Positions 1 to 5,625 of a DNA stretch of 5,722 nt are shown in pieces. This DNA comes from an uncultured Microcoleaceae cyanobacterium (GTDB lineage: Bacteria; Cyanobacteriota; Cyanobacteriia; Cyanobacteriales; Microcoleaceae). The translations under genes and the position numbers were made by a program. Numbering within the stretch: position 1 is the first letter of the stretch; each line of letters begins with the position of its first letter. The stretch covers positions 1 to 5,722 of the forward strand of contig CALKCV010000031.1 in NCBI GenBank assembly GCA_938083405.1, written 5' to 3'. Under the pieces are notes generated by a model. It had not been told where the DNA came from. It ran no database searches and saw only the letters and a list, made by a program, of their open reading frames with translations.

Positions 1-144
1 GAATATACTCGATCGCTGAACCAAGCGATCGCTAATTTCGATCGAGAAACCGTCGAAGCAAGGTTGAAGGATTTTCCTGAATTACTATCACACCTCGACT
101 TGCAAATAGATCGAAATACAGGTAGCGATCGACATACTCAATAA
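1..144 (+). CDS. C-terminal end of an unidentified protein (5' truncated by window edge)
   Basis: An open frame enters from the left edge and runs 47 codons to TAA at 142-144. The encoded tail is polar and mostly helical-looking: an N-Q-A-I-A-N-F-D stretch, then V-E-A-R-L-K-D-F-P-E-L-L, then a charged end. I do not recognise a family. A GCGATCGC octamer (25-32) lies inside the frame, which is common within cyanobacterial genes. The next gene, a receiver-domain protein, starts 63 bp downstream on the same strand, so this could be the end of another signalling protein, but nothing in the visible residues proves that. The frame could also be chance, since only 144 bases are visible. Confidence 0.45.
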   Translation, partial: EYTRSLNQAIANFDRETVEARLKDFPELLSHLDLQIDRNTGSDRHTQ

Positions 145-145
145 C

Positions 146-164
146 TAAGCTTTTTTTTAGCTTA
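146..164 (+). terminator. Weak hairpin with T-rich loop after the partial gene
   Basis: TAAGCT (146-151) and AGCTTA (159-164) are perfect inverted arms around a seven-T loop, starting two bases after the preceding stop codon. The stem is only 6 bp and AT-rich, with no T-tract after it, so it is at best a weak terminator. The AT-rich stretch that follows (165-207) must hold the promoter or leader of the receiver gene. TAAATT at 179-184 is a possible -10 box, but no convincing -35 box accompanies it. Confidence 0.25.
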
Positions 165-207
165 CCCTAATTTTACTTTAAATTATTCAATCTACAATCT
201 AATTAAT

Positions 208-834
208 ATGAATCCAAATAATCCCAAAAACTATACCATTTTAATAGTTGACGATCTAGTTGAGAATTTGATTTTGCTATCAAATTTGATCGAAAAATTT
301 GGCTATGAAAATACCTTTGCTAAAAATGGTAAAGAAGCAATAGCATGCGTGCAAAAAAATAAGCCGGACTTAATTTTATTGGATTTAATGATGCCGGTTA
401 TGAACGGTTTAGAATGCTGCCAAAAATTAAAAGCAGACCCTAACTATCGGGATATTCCTATTATTTTTCTTACTGCTAGTCTGGAAGAAAAACATTTAAT
501 TAAAGCTTTGGAACTTGGTGGAAATGACTATGTAACTAAACCTTTAAAAAAGAACGAGCTGCGAACTAGAATCCACAATCAATTAACTATATATGAACAA
601 ATAAAAGAAGTAAAAGAAACTAAATTACAATTAAAATTGGCAAATAAAAAATTAACAGAATTTAAGGATATAATAGGCAAGAATAACGGCAATCCTCTAA
701 GCAATATTAAGGAATGCGTTCGGGTATTACAAGAAAAATTGCCGCCCAAATTAGACCCCTCAGAAAAAAAGGTTCTTCAAACTCTTGAGGAAGAAGTGAA
801 TAAGATCGACGATTCGATCGATAGTCTAATCTAA
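208..834 (+). CDS. Receiver-domain response regulator with vestigial histidine-kinase dimerisation domain
   Basis: A 208-residue two-component signalling protein, predicted cytoplasmic. Residues 10-125 form a canonical receiver domain: acidic pair D15/D16, phospho-acceptor D59 in L-L-D-L-M-M-P, T89 in F-L-T-A, and the K111-P112 switch lysine. All residues needed for phosphorylation are therefore present. A charged helix (about 128-150) follows. Residues 151-208 align without gaps to the H-box helix of cyanobacterial histidine kinases (E-F-x-x-I-x-x-H-D-x-x-N-P-L). Here the segment is E-F-K-D-I-I-G-K-N-N-G-N-P-L, with K158 where the phospho-histidine belongs. The last 28 residues (K-L-D-P-S-E-K-K onward) resemble the second helix of that domain. 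The protein ends there, with no ATP-binding domain. It may be a dimerising receiver or a decoy for a kinase. The only ATG fitting the domain is at 208; there is no obvious Shine-Dalgarno. No DNA-binding output domain is present. Confidence 0.9.
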   Translation: MNPNNPKNYTILIVDDLVENLILLSNLIEKFGYENTFAKNGKEAIACVQKNKPDLILLDLMMPVMNGLECCQKLKADPNYRDIPIIFLTASLEEKHLIKALELGGNDYVTKPLKKNELRTRIHNQLTIYEQIKEVKETKLQLKLANKKLTEFKDIIGKNNGNPLSNIKECVRVLQEKLPPKLDPSEKKVLQTLEEEVNKIDDSIDSLI

Positions 835-882
835 ATTTTCAGAAGAAAACGTCGCGGGGTTAGCGGCTAAGGTATTGAATTA

Positions 883-913
883 GAAACCCGGTTTTTTAAA
901 AAAACCGGGTTTC
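883..913. terminator. Long palindrome between convergent genes, likely bidirectional terminator
   Basis: GAAACCCGGTTTTTT (883-897) and AAAAAACCGGGTTTC (899-913) are perfect 15-base inverted arms around one base. In RNA this would be a GC-capped stem with U-rich and A-rich inner arms. It lies between the stop codons of the receiver gene (+, ends 834) and the TPR gene (-, ends 956), where it could stop transcription from both sides. The motif also matches a dispersed hairpin repeat that I recall from many filamentous cyanobacterial genomes, so it may be a mobile repeat reused as a terminator. A second, smaller hairpin (AATCGC 940-945 with GCGATT 951-956) overlaps the TPR stop codon. Confidence 0.6.
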
Positions 914-955
914 TTGGCTACCGACAAACAGTTCGTAGTAATCGCAAAGCGCGAT

Positions 956-1849
956 TTATTTAAAACCTAGCTCGATCGCCCGCCCATAAGCATCGCTGGC
1001 TTCCTCAATTTTCCCCTGTTTTGCCAAAGCATCTCCCAGATTTTTGTAAGACAAAGCTTCCTCTGGATAGAGATTAATAGCTTTATTAAAAAGAGCGATC
1101 GCCTCTTCCACTTCCCCTTTTTTCGCCAACATTTCTCCCAAATAATTATAACCCAAACAAGAATTAGGCTCGATTTCTAACGCCCGATTTAAAGCAACCT
1201 CCGCTTCCTCAAACTTCCCTAGCTGGCTTAATGCTTTGCCTAAAGTTAGATGAACTTCGATATCGTTTTTTAGAGTTTGATTAGCAAGCTGGCATTCCGA
1301 TATCGTCCCGTCCGTAAAACCCAAACTGAGCAAAATTTTGGCTATTTCTAAATGTATTTCTCCTTCTTCTGGGGCAGTTACCAGCGCTAATTGATAAAAA
1401 ATAACTGCTTCTTCTAATTTATCGAATTTAACTAAATTTTTCGCTAACTCGGTTAGTATTTGATAATTGTAAGGCTGAATTTCTAAAGCTTGATGGTAGA
1501 GGTTGAGATCGTAAGGGTTAAACTCGACGGACTGACGATAAAAGTTCAGCGCTTCTTGCTTGTTGGTCTTTGCTTTTTTCTTAAAAACATCCCCGAGTTT
1601 TTCATCAATACCGGACAAACTGGGTTCTAGTTGAAGCGCTTTTTCGTAACAAGCGATCGCTTCCTCAAATTCCCCTTTTTCTGCCAATAAATCGCCCCTT
1701 TCCAGACAAGAACGGGCTAAATCTGGTATCATCTTAGGGACTGCCTGGCAGAGGGCGATCGCCTCATCTAACCTACCTTGGGCCAAATATTCTTCTACCT
1801 GTTGCTGCCGTTCCACCGCCGCCATTTCAGAATTCACAATTCCCAACAT
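956..1849 (-). CDS. Tetratricopeptide repeat (TPR) protein
   Basis: A 297-residue protein made almost entirely of TPR helices, a fold used for protein-protein binding; the partner is unknown. Recognisable repeats with the L-G-x-x-L...G-x-x-E-E-A-x-x-x-Y-x-x-A-L-x-x-x-P pattern begin near residues 45, 131, 165, 199, 233 and 267, with more degenerate units near 15-40 and 80-112. There is no signal peptide or membrane segment. Residues about 112-127 look like half a repeat: a helix-B ending directly followed by another helix-B ending (L-Y-H-Q-A-L-E-I-Q-P), as if one helix A had been deleted. The start used is ATG at 1849. An internal ATG at residue 9 (1825) is an alternative, since neither has a clear Shine-Dalgarno. 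The gene is divergent from the methyltransferase/glycosyltransferase fusion gene, and TPR proteins often accompany such genes in cyanobacteria, so a role in the same glycan system is possible but unproven. Confidence 0.88.
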   Translation of the reverse strand: MLGIVNSEMAAVERQQQVEEYLAQGRLDEAIALCQAVPKMIPDLARSCLERGDLLAEKGEFEEAIACYEKALQLEPSLSGIDEKLGDVFKKKAKTNKQEALNFYRQSVEFNPYDLNLYHQALEIQPYNYQILTELAKNLVKFDKLEEAVIFYQLALVTAPEEGEIHLEIAKILLSLGFTDGTISECQLANQTLKNDIEVHLTLGKALSQLGKFEEAEVALNRALEIEPNSCLGYNYLGEMLAKKGEVEEAIALFNKAINLYPEEALSYKNLGDALAKQGKIEEASDAYGRAIELGFK

Positions 1850-1925
1850 ATTTATTTGCCAATAATACTATAATATTAAACTGCAACAAATTCCACCTTT
1901 TCTATTCTCCTGGAGAACTGTCAAA
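1850..1925. promoter_or_regulatory. Divergent promoter region between TPR gene and fusion gene
   Basis: This 76-bp AT-rich gap must carry the start signals for two diverging genes. On the + strand, TATAAT at 1869-1874 is a perfect -10 box, placing a start near 1881 and a leader of about 45 nt before the fusion gene; no good -35 box is at standard distance. On the - strand, TTGTTG (1889-1884) and TATTAT (1867-1862) are 16 bases apart and would give a start near 1855, very close to the TPR ATG. The two -10 regions are adjacent, so the genes may be co-regulated or compete for polymerase. Assignment is by eye. Confidence 0.4.
1905..1917 (+). promoter_or_regulatory. Shine-Dalgarno embedded in a palindrome
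   Basis: GGAGAA at 1912-1917 sits 8 bases before the ATG at 1926 and is the clearest ribosome binding site in the window, which fixes the fusion gene's start. It is the right half of the perfect palindrome TTCTCC-T-GGAGAA. Folding in RNA would leave about four pairs around a five-base loop, so the site could be partly masked, or the palindrome could be chance. Confidence 0.5.
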
Positions 1926-3974
1926 ATGAAACTAGATTTAAGGAACCTTTGCCAGGAAAAATCGGTCGCCCCGCGAGGGGTTATTCATGTAGGCGCTTAC
2001 GAGGGCAAAGATTTAAAAATTTATGAAAATTTAGGAGCATCGAAAGTCTTATTTATAGAAGCAAACCCAGAAGCATTTAAGCGTTTGGAAGAAAATCTCG
2101 CCGAAGCATCTATAGAAGTAAAAGCTGTTAGCTGCGCCATTAGCGATCGCAACGGCGAAACAGAATTTCACGTCTATTCCTTGCCGAAAAGCAGTTCTAT
2201 TTTCCCCCTAAAACTCTATCGCAATATTTATCCTAATATTAAAGAAACCAAAAAGCTAACCGTACCAGCAAAAACCCTGGATAGTTTATTACAAGAACTC
2301 AAGATATCTCCAGAAGAATATAATCTCCTCAGTCTGGACGTTCGAGGCGCAGAATTATTAGCTTTGCAAGGGGCGACTAATCTCCTCAAATATATCGAAG
2401 CAATTAATACTAAAGTTTGTTACGAAGAACTCTACGAAGGGGGCGCGTTAATAGAAGAAATAGACCAATTTTTAAGGAAAAAAGGCTTCGGACGACAGGC
2501 AGTAGCCAAACCCTTTCATCCTTCTTGGGGAGATGCTTTTTATAGCAAGGAAGGGGTTATTACGATGTCTGGTTTGGGCAAGACTGGCGATTTAGGAAAT
2601 AAGCTATTTCAGTATGGATTTTTGCAAATATATGCCCGCGATAACGGTTTTTTAGTAGAAACGCCGACCTGGATAGGGCAGAAATTATTCGGTCATAACG
2701 ACCCTGCTATTTCTGAAGAATTACCAGCAGTTATGGAGGAGAGCAATAAACTTTCCGAAGCAAAGTTTCCTAACAGCGAGGAAGTATTTAATAATGTGGA
2801 TATCGGGGGCAATTTTCTCTATCATACGAAGTATTACGCTCCCGAACGAGAGTATTTTTGCTCGTTATTTCAGCCGGTGGGGGAAGTAGAAAGTCAAGTA
2901 GATGCTGCTTGGGAGAAGTTGCGATCGCGCGGTAAAACAATTATCGGTTTGCATCTAAAAAACGCCCCCAAAGAATGGTATCAAAACTGGTTGTTAGGTT
3001 TGTGGGAAACTCTGGAGGAACCGGTTTTATTTATTGCCAAAGATGACGGGGAGGAAATGCCGCTGGATGAGTTCGCCGAATATAACCCGGTAACGGCAAA
3101 AGATTTAGAAATAGACTTACCAGAAACCGAGAATTATCTCGATTTTTACTTATTGAGTAAATGCGATTTAGTAGCGATCGCTAACACTCCCTTTTCCTTC
3201 GCCGCCGCCCTCCTCAACCGAGGAGCAAAATACTTTTTCCGCCCCCACTTCGCCACCGCCAAACTAATACCATTCAACCCCTGGAATAGCGAACCAATTT
3301 TCGATAGCGTCGAAGGTTTGGCAGCAGCGCCACTAAGCGCAGTTGCCGAGTCAAAACTGCGAGAAGTTGAAGGGGAATTAGAGGGAGTTAAGTCTCAACT
3401 GGAACAAGCTAGAGAAGAATTAGAAAACTCCCAATCTCAACGAGACCAAATTTTAGCAGAATTAGAAGCATCCCATACTCAACTGGAACAAACCAGAGAA
3501 GAATTAGAAAACTCCCAATCTCAACGAGACCAAATATTGGCAGAATTAGAAGCATCTCATACTCAACTCGAACAAACCCAGACAGAATTAGAACAGGCAA
3601 AATCCCAACTCCAACAAACCCAAGAAAAAGCCAATAACTTAGAAACCCAACAGCAGCAAACCCAGACAGAATTAGAAAAAGCCCGTTCCGAATTGCACGA
3701 TACCAGAGAAGAATTAGAAATAACCCAATTTCAACTAGACGAAGTGCAGGCAGAATTAGAACAATCCCTATCTCAATCCTACGGCAAAAAAGAAGATTTA
3801 GAAAGTCTCCAGACGCAACTTCAGCAGACAAAAGAAGAACTGGAATTAACTAAATCCAAACTGGAACGTTCGGAAGCAAAATTGCTAAGAAATCCCGCAG
3901 AAGGTTTACCCGCAAATTATGCCGCTCATATTAAGAGTTTGGCGAAGATATTGGCAGAAACAATTCCCGAGTAA
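1926..3974 (+). CDS. FkbM-type methyltransferase / GT11-like glycosyltransferase / coiled-coil fusion
   Basis: A 682-residue protein in three parts. Residues about 15-210 are an FkbM-family SAM-dependent methyltransferase: SAM loop I-H-V-G-A-Y-E-G (20-27), acidic E45 after strand 2, D138-V-R-G-A-E143 (family usually D-x-[EQ]-G-x-E), and an E-E-L-Y-E-G-G segment (167-173). Residues about 213-455 resemble GT11 alpha-1,2-fucosyltransferases: G-x-L-G-N-K-L-F-Q-Y-G-F (221-232), I-I-G-L-H-L (339-344), and L-D-F-Y-L-L-S-K-C-D...N-T-P-F-S-F (405-425). The HxRRxD loop expected after H343 is missing; the chain goes H-L-K-N-A-P directly. Residues about 472-655 are a Gln/Glu-rich coiled coil, followed by a short non-coiled tail. 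There are no membrane segments. The methyltransferase presumably modifies a sugar or glycan; the acceptor is unknown. The gene lies upstream of gmd, whose product leads to GDP-fucose-type donors, which fits the GT11-like fold. Methylation is more likely to be active than glycosyl transfer. Confidence 0.85.
   Translation: MKLDLRNLCQEKSVAPRGVIHVGAYEGKDLKIYENLGASKVLFIEANPEAFKRLEENLAEASIEVKAVSCAISDRNGETEFHVYSLPKSSSIFPLKLYRNIYPNIKETKKLTVPAKTLDSLLQELKISPEEYNLLSLDVRGAELLALQGATNLLKYIEAINTKVCYEELYEGGALIEEIDQFLRKKGFGRQAVAKPFHPSWGDAFYSKEGVITMSGLGKTGDLGNKLFQYGFLQIYARDNGFLVETPTWIGQKLFGHNDPAISEELPAVMEESNKLSEAKFPNSEEVFNNVDIGGNFLYHTKYYAPEREYFCSLFQPVGEVESQVDAAWEKLRSRGKTIIGLHLKNAPKEWYQNWLLGLWETLEEPVLFIAKDDGEEMPLDEFAEYNPVTAKDLEIDLPETENYLDFYLLSKCDLVAIANTPFSFAAALLNRGAKYFFRPHFATAKLIPFNPWNSEPIFDSVEGLAAAPLSAVAESKLREVEGELEGVKSQLEQAREELENSQSQRDQILAELEASHTQLEQTREELENSQSQRDQILAELEASHTQLEQTQTELEQAKSQLQQTQEKANNLETQQQQTQTELEKARSELHDTREELEITQFQLDEVQAELEQSLSQSYGKKEDLESLQTQLQQTKEELELTKSKLERSEAKLLRNPAEGLPANYAAHIKSLAKILAETIPE
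3396..3563 (+). repeat. Tandem 84-bp duplication inside the coiled-coil coding region
   Basis: Units 3396-3479 and 3480-3563 are directly adjacent and differ at five of 84 positions by my count. They encode 28-residue units (491-518 and 519-546), both beginning Q-L-E-Q and ending A-S-H-T, with one amino-acid change (A495 versus T523). Twenty-eight residues are exactly four heptads, so the duplication lengthens the coiled coil without changing its phase. A third, diverged start (Q-L-E-Q-T-Q-T-E-L-E) follows from 3564. Confidence 0.93.
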
Positions 3975-3997
3975 TTCGATCCCGAAACCAGCCCCCG

Positions 3998-4036
3998 GAA
4001 CCCCCCTGACCCCCCTTAAAAAGGGGGGAACCAAAG
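3998..4036 (+). repeat. C-rich hairpin repeat, copy 1
   Basis: The copy contains CCCCCCTT (4010-4017), loop AAA, then AAGGGGGG (4021-4028), an 8-bp GC-heavy hairpin, preceded by a further CCCCCC run at 4001-4006. It starts 23 bp after the fusion gene's stop codon and could attenuate or terminate transcription there. It resembles dispersed repeats that I recall from filamentous cyanobacteria. Confidence 0.75.
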
Positions 4037-4106
4037 ACATTCTAAGTCCCCCGGACATTAAAAATTTCGTTGCCGAAGGCCGGACCCGACAAGTCAAATC
4101 CTGTTT

Positions 4107-4145
4107 CTCTGGCTCCCCCCTTTTTAAGGGGGGCAGGGGGGGATC
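4107..4145 (-). repeat. C-rich hairpin repeat, copy 2 (inverted)
   Basis: The reverse complement of this stretch matches copy 1 at about 33 of 39 ungapped positions, including an identical 20-base core around TTAAAAA. Its own hairpin is CCCCCCTT (4115-4122), TTT, AAGGGGGG (4126-4133). Because the two copies are inverted, they could also pair with each other across the 70-bp core. Confidence 0.75.
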
Positions 4146-4219
4146 GACAGAGGGACCAACGGGGTAGCGGTCAATCTACTTCATCAGCAATAAAAACGCT
4201 ATATTCAAAGCAACAACAA

Positions 4220-5170
4220 ATGAAAAAAGCACTAATCTGCGGCATCTCCGGTCAAGATGGAGCCTATCTAGCTCGACTTCTGCTAAACAAAGGATACTCA
4301 GTTGCCGGCACCTCCCGCGATGCTCAAATGTCAACATTTCGCAACCTTTCTCGTTTGGAAATTCGCGACCAAGTACAACTCGAATCAATGTCTCCCACCG
4401 ACTTTAGAAGCGTCCTCCAGGTACTAACAAAAACTCAACCAGACGAAGTTTATAACCTAGCCGGCCAAAGTTCCGTAGGTCTCTCCTTCGAGCAACCAGT
4501 AGAAACCCTAGAAAGTATCGCCACCGGCACTCTCAATTTATTAGAAGCAATTCGATTTACTGGCGCGCAAATAAAATTTTATAACGCCGGTTCGAGCGAA
4601 TGTTTTGGCGACACCGGCGGCGAAGCAGCAACAGAAATTACTCCTTTCCGTCCCAGAAGTCCCTACGCAGTCGCCAAATCAGCCGCCTTTTGGGAAGTAG
4701 CAAATTACCGAGAAGCTTATAATTTATTTGCTTGTTCTGGCATTCTTTATAACCACGAATCTCCCCTGCGACCTCAACGATTTGTGACTCAGAAAATAGT
4801 TAACTCTGTCTGCGAAATTGCCGCAGGAAGTAAGGAGAAATTGCACTTAGGAAATACTTCCGTTTGTCGAGACTGGGGCTGGGCGCCGGAATACGTCGAA
4901 GCCATGTATTTAATGTTGCAACAAGAACAGCCAGACGATTATCTAATCGCCACTGGCCAGACTTATTCCTTGCAAGAATTTGTCGAACAAGCCTTTATTT
5001 CTGTCGGTCTGGACTCCGAGGAATATGTAGTAGCAGACAAAAGTTTGTATCGCCCCACAGACATTGCCGTGGGTAGGGGAAATCCTGCTAAAGCCAAACA
5101 ACAATTAGGATGGGAAGCGCAATATAAAATGCCCGATGTGGTACGGATGATGGTGGAGGCGAGGCGGTAA
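4220..5170 (+). CDS. gmd: GDP-mannose 4,6-dehydratase
   Basis: A 316-residue cytoplasmic enzyme of the extended short-chain dehydrogenase family. It converts GDP-D-mannose to GDP-4-dehydro-6-deoxy-D-mannose with bound NADP, the entry step to GDP-fucose, GDP-rhamnose and related sugars. Visible motifs: nucleotide-binding G8-I-S-G11-Q-D-G14; N-L-A-G-Q-S-S-V-G-x-S-F-E-Q-P (79-93), a Gmd signature; catalytic S125-S126-E127 (Thr/Ser-x-Glu in the family); catalytic Y149-x-x-x-K153 within S-P-Y-A-V-A-K; N-H-E-S-P-L-R (178-184); R217-D-W-G-W-A-P-E-Y-V-E-A-M; and the C-terminal R-P-T-D...G-x-P-x-K-A-K-x-x-L-G-W. It is shorter than the usual roughly 340-370 residues but complete. The start is ATG at 4220, right before the first beta strand; the frame stays open upstream to 4070 only because it crosses a repeat. 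No Shine-Dalgarno is seen. Fcl/GMER or RMD, needed to finish a GDP-deoxysugar, is not in the window. Confidence 0.93.
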   Translation: MKKALICGISGQDGAYLARLLLNKGYSVAGTSRDAQMSTFRNLSRLEIRDQVQLESMSPTDFRSVLQVLTKTQPDEVYNLAGQSSVGLSFEQPVETLESIATGTLNLLEAIRFTGAQIKFYNAGSSECFGDTGGEAATEITPFRPRSPYAVAKSAAFWEVANYREAYNLFACSGILYNHESPLRPQRFVTQKIVNSVCEIAAGSKEKLHLGNTSVCRDWGWAPEYVEAMYLMLQQEQPDDYLIATGQTYSLQEFVEQAFISVGLDSEEYVVADKSLYRPTDIAVGRGNPAKAKQQLGWEAQYKMPDVVRMMVEARR

Positions 5171-5227
5171 CAGGCGGGACGCCTGTTGTACGTCGTCGGC
5201 CCGTAGAACAGGCGTCCCGCCTGTTTT
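5169..5227 (+). terminator. Paired palindromic repeats forming a long hairpin at the gmd stop codon
   Basis: Copy A (5169-5191) and copy B (5203-5225) are inverted repeats matching at 22 of 23 positions, separated by 11 bases. Together they can form a 23-bp GC-rich stem followed by TTTT (5224-5227), a plausible intrinsic terminator. Each copy is also a small hairpin itself: AACAGGCG, loop GGA, CGCCTGTT. Copy A begins inside the gmd TAA, so the element abuts the gene with no gap. Confidence 0.7.
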
Positions 5228-5289
5228 CCGGTGGGGGACGTTCCAGATTAAAATTTAAGAGAAAACGATCGAAATAAGTCCCAGAAAAT

Positions 5290-5514
5290 ATGCCAGGTAA
5301 GATTAAAAAAGGTTCCTTAGTCCGCGCCGTGCGGGAAAAATTGGAAAACAGCTTAGAGGCCAAAGCCAGCGACACTCGTTTTCCTCCTTATTTATTTGAG
5401 AGTAAAGGGGAAATACTCGATATTCGCGGGGATTATGCTTTTGTCAAATTTGGCAAAGTACCCACTCCGAATATTTGGCTGCGCTTAGACCAACTAGAAG
5501 AATTTCCCAAATAA
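5290..5514 (+). CDS. ndhO: NAD(P)H-quinone oxidoreductase (NDH-1) subunit O
   Basis: A 74-residue protein, near the usual cyanobacterial NdhO length (about 70-75). The family signature runs through it: K-I-K-K-G-S-L-V-R and V-R-E-K-L-E-N-S-L-E-A-K-A-S-D in the first half, then G-E-I-L-D-I-R-G-D-Y and V-K-F-G-K-V-P-T-P-N-I-W-L-R in the second. NdhO is a small peripheral subunit of the thylakoid NDH-1 complex, which takes electrons from ferredoxin to plastoquinone in cyclic electron flow and respiration; it sits on the stromal/cytoplasmic arm. There is no membrane segment, as expected. The start at 5290 fits the family N-terminus; no strong Shine-Dalgarno is seen. TAAAAT at 5249-5254 is a possible -10 box in the 62-bp leader after the gmd terminator, suggesting separate transcription. 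It is probably not functionally linked to the glycan genes. Confidence 0.96.
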   Translation: MPGKIKKGSLVRAVREKLENSLEAKASDTRFPPYLFESKGEILDIRGDYAFVKFGKVPTPNIWLRLDQLEEFPK

Positions 5515-5552
5515 AAACGTAGGTTGGGTGCGGAGCGATCGCCCGAATTTTC

Positions 5553-5576
5553 GTAGAACAGGCAGGATGCCTGTTC
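5553..5576. repeat. AACAGGC palindromic repeat, copy C
   Basis: GTAG precedes AACAGGCA, loop GGA, TGCCTGTT: an 8-bp stem. It lies 39 bp after the ndhO stop codon and may serve as its terminator, although no T-tract follows. It shares the preceding bases GAATTTTC with copy E, so the repeat unit extends beyond the stem. Confidence 0.8.
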
Positions 5577-5600
5577 GTCGGTCGGCCTCGGCTACAAACA

Positions 5601-5625
5601 GTAAGGTGCCGAGCGCGCACCCTAC
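5601..5625. repeat. Imperfect hairpin repeat GTAAGGTGC...GCACCCTAC
   Basis: Arms 5601-5609 and 5617-5625 are inverted with one mismatch around a seven-base loop. Its reverse strand begins GTAGGGTGCG, a motif that I recall as another dispersed cyanobacterial repeat. Function unknown. Confidence 0.5.

Larger units (their letters stand above)
3975..4219. other. Repeat-bearing gap between fusion gene and gmd
   Basis: These 245 bp hold no gene that I can support. They contain two C/G-rich hairpin repeats in inverted orientation (listed separately) around a 70-bp core, then about 74 bp of plain leader before gmd. TATATT at 4200-4205 could be a -10 box, but it would leave a leader of only about eight bases, so gmd may instead be read through from the fusion gene. 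Open frames crossing this gap are repeat-derived. Confidence 0.6.

Noticed and set aside
832..882. Frameshift that cut off a kinase ATPase domain of the receiver protein
   Set aside because: I found no N-box or G-box-like residues in the 50 bp before the palindrome, and the opposite-strand TPR gene starts soon after, so there is no room for an ATPase domain here.
3409..3831. 140-codon open frame on the - strand, hydrophobic-looking protein
   Set aside because: It is antisense to the Gln/Glu-rich coiled coil. Reverse complements of repeated GAA/CAA-type codons give Leu/Ile/Val-rich text without stops, so it is a composition shadow.
3906..4167. Small open frames on both strands across the fusion gene's end and the repeat gap
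   Set aside because: Both are repeat-derived: their peptides contain the P-P-F-L-R-G or L-K-K-G-G text typical of translated C-rich cyanobacterial repeats.
4070..4219. 50-codon N-terminal extension of gmd in the same frame
   Set aside because: The extension runs through the inverted C-rich repeat, encodes low-complexity Pro/Gly/Arg text, and lies before the conserved first strand of the nucleotide-binding fold, which starts at 4220.
4176..5375. Short frames at 4176-4388 (-), 4864-5076 (+) and 5088-5375 (-)
   Set aside because: They overlap gmd or ndhO in other frames, and the last one translates the palindromic repeat; none resembles a protein family.
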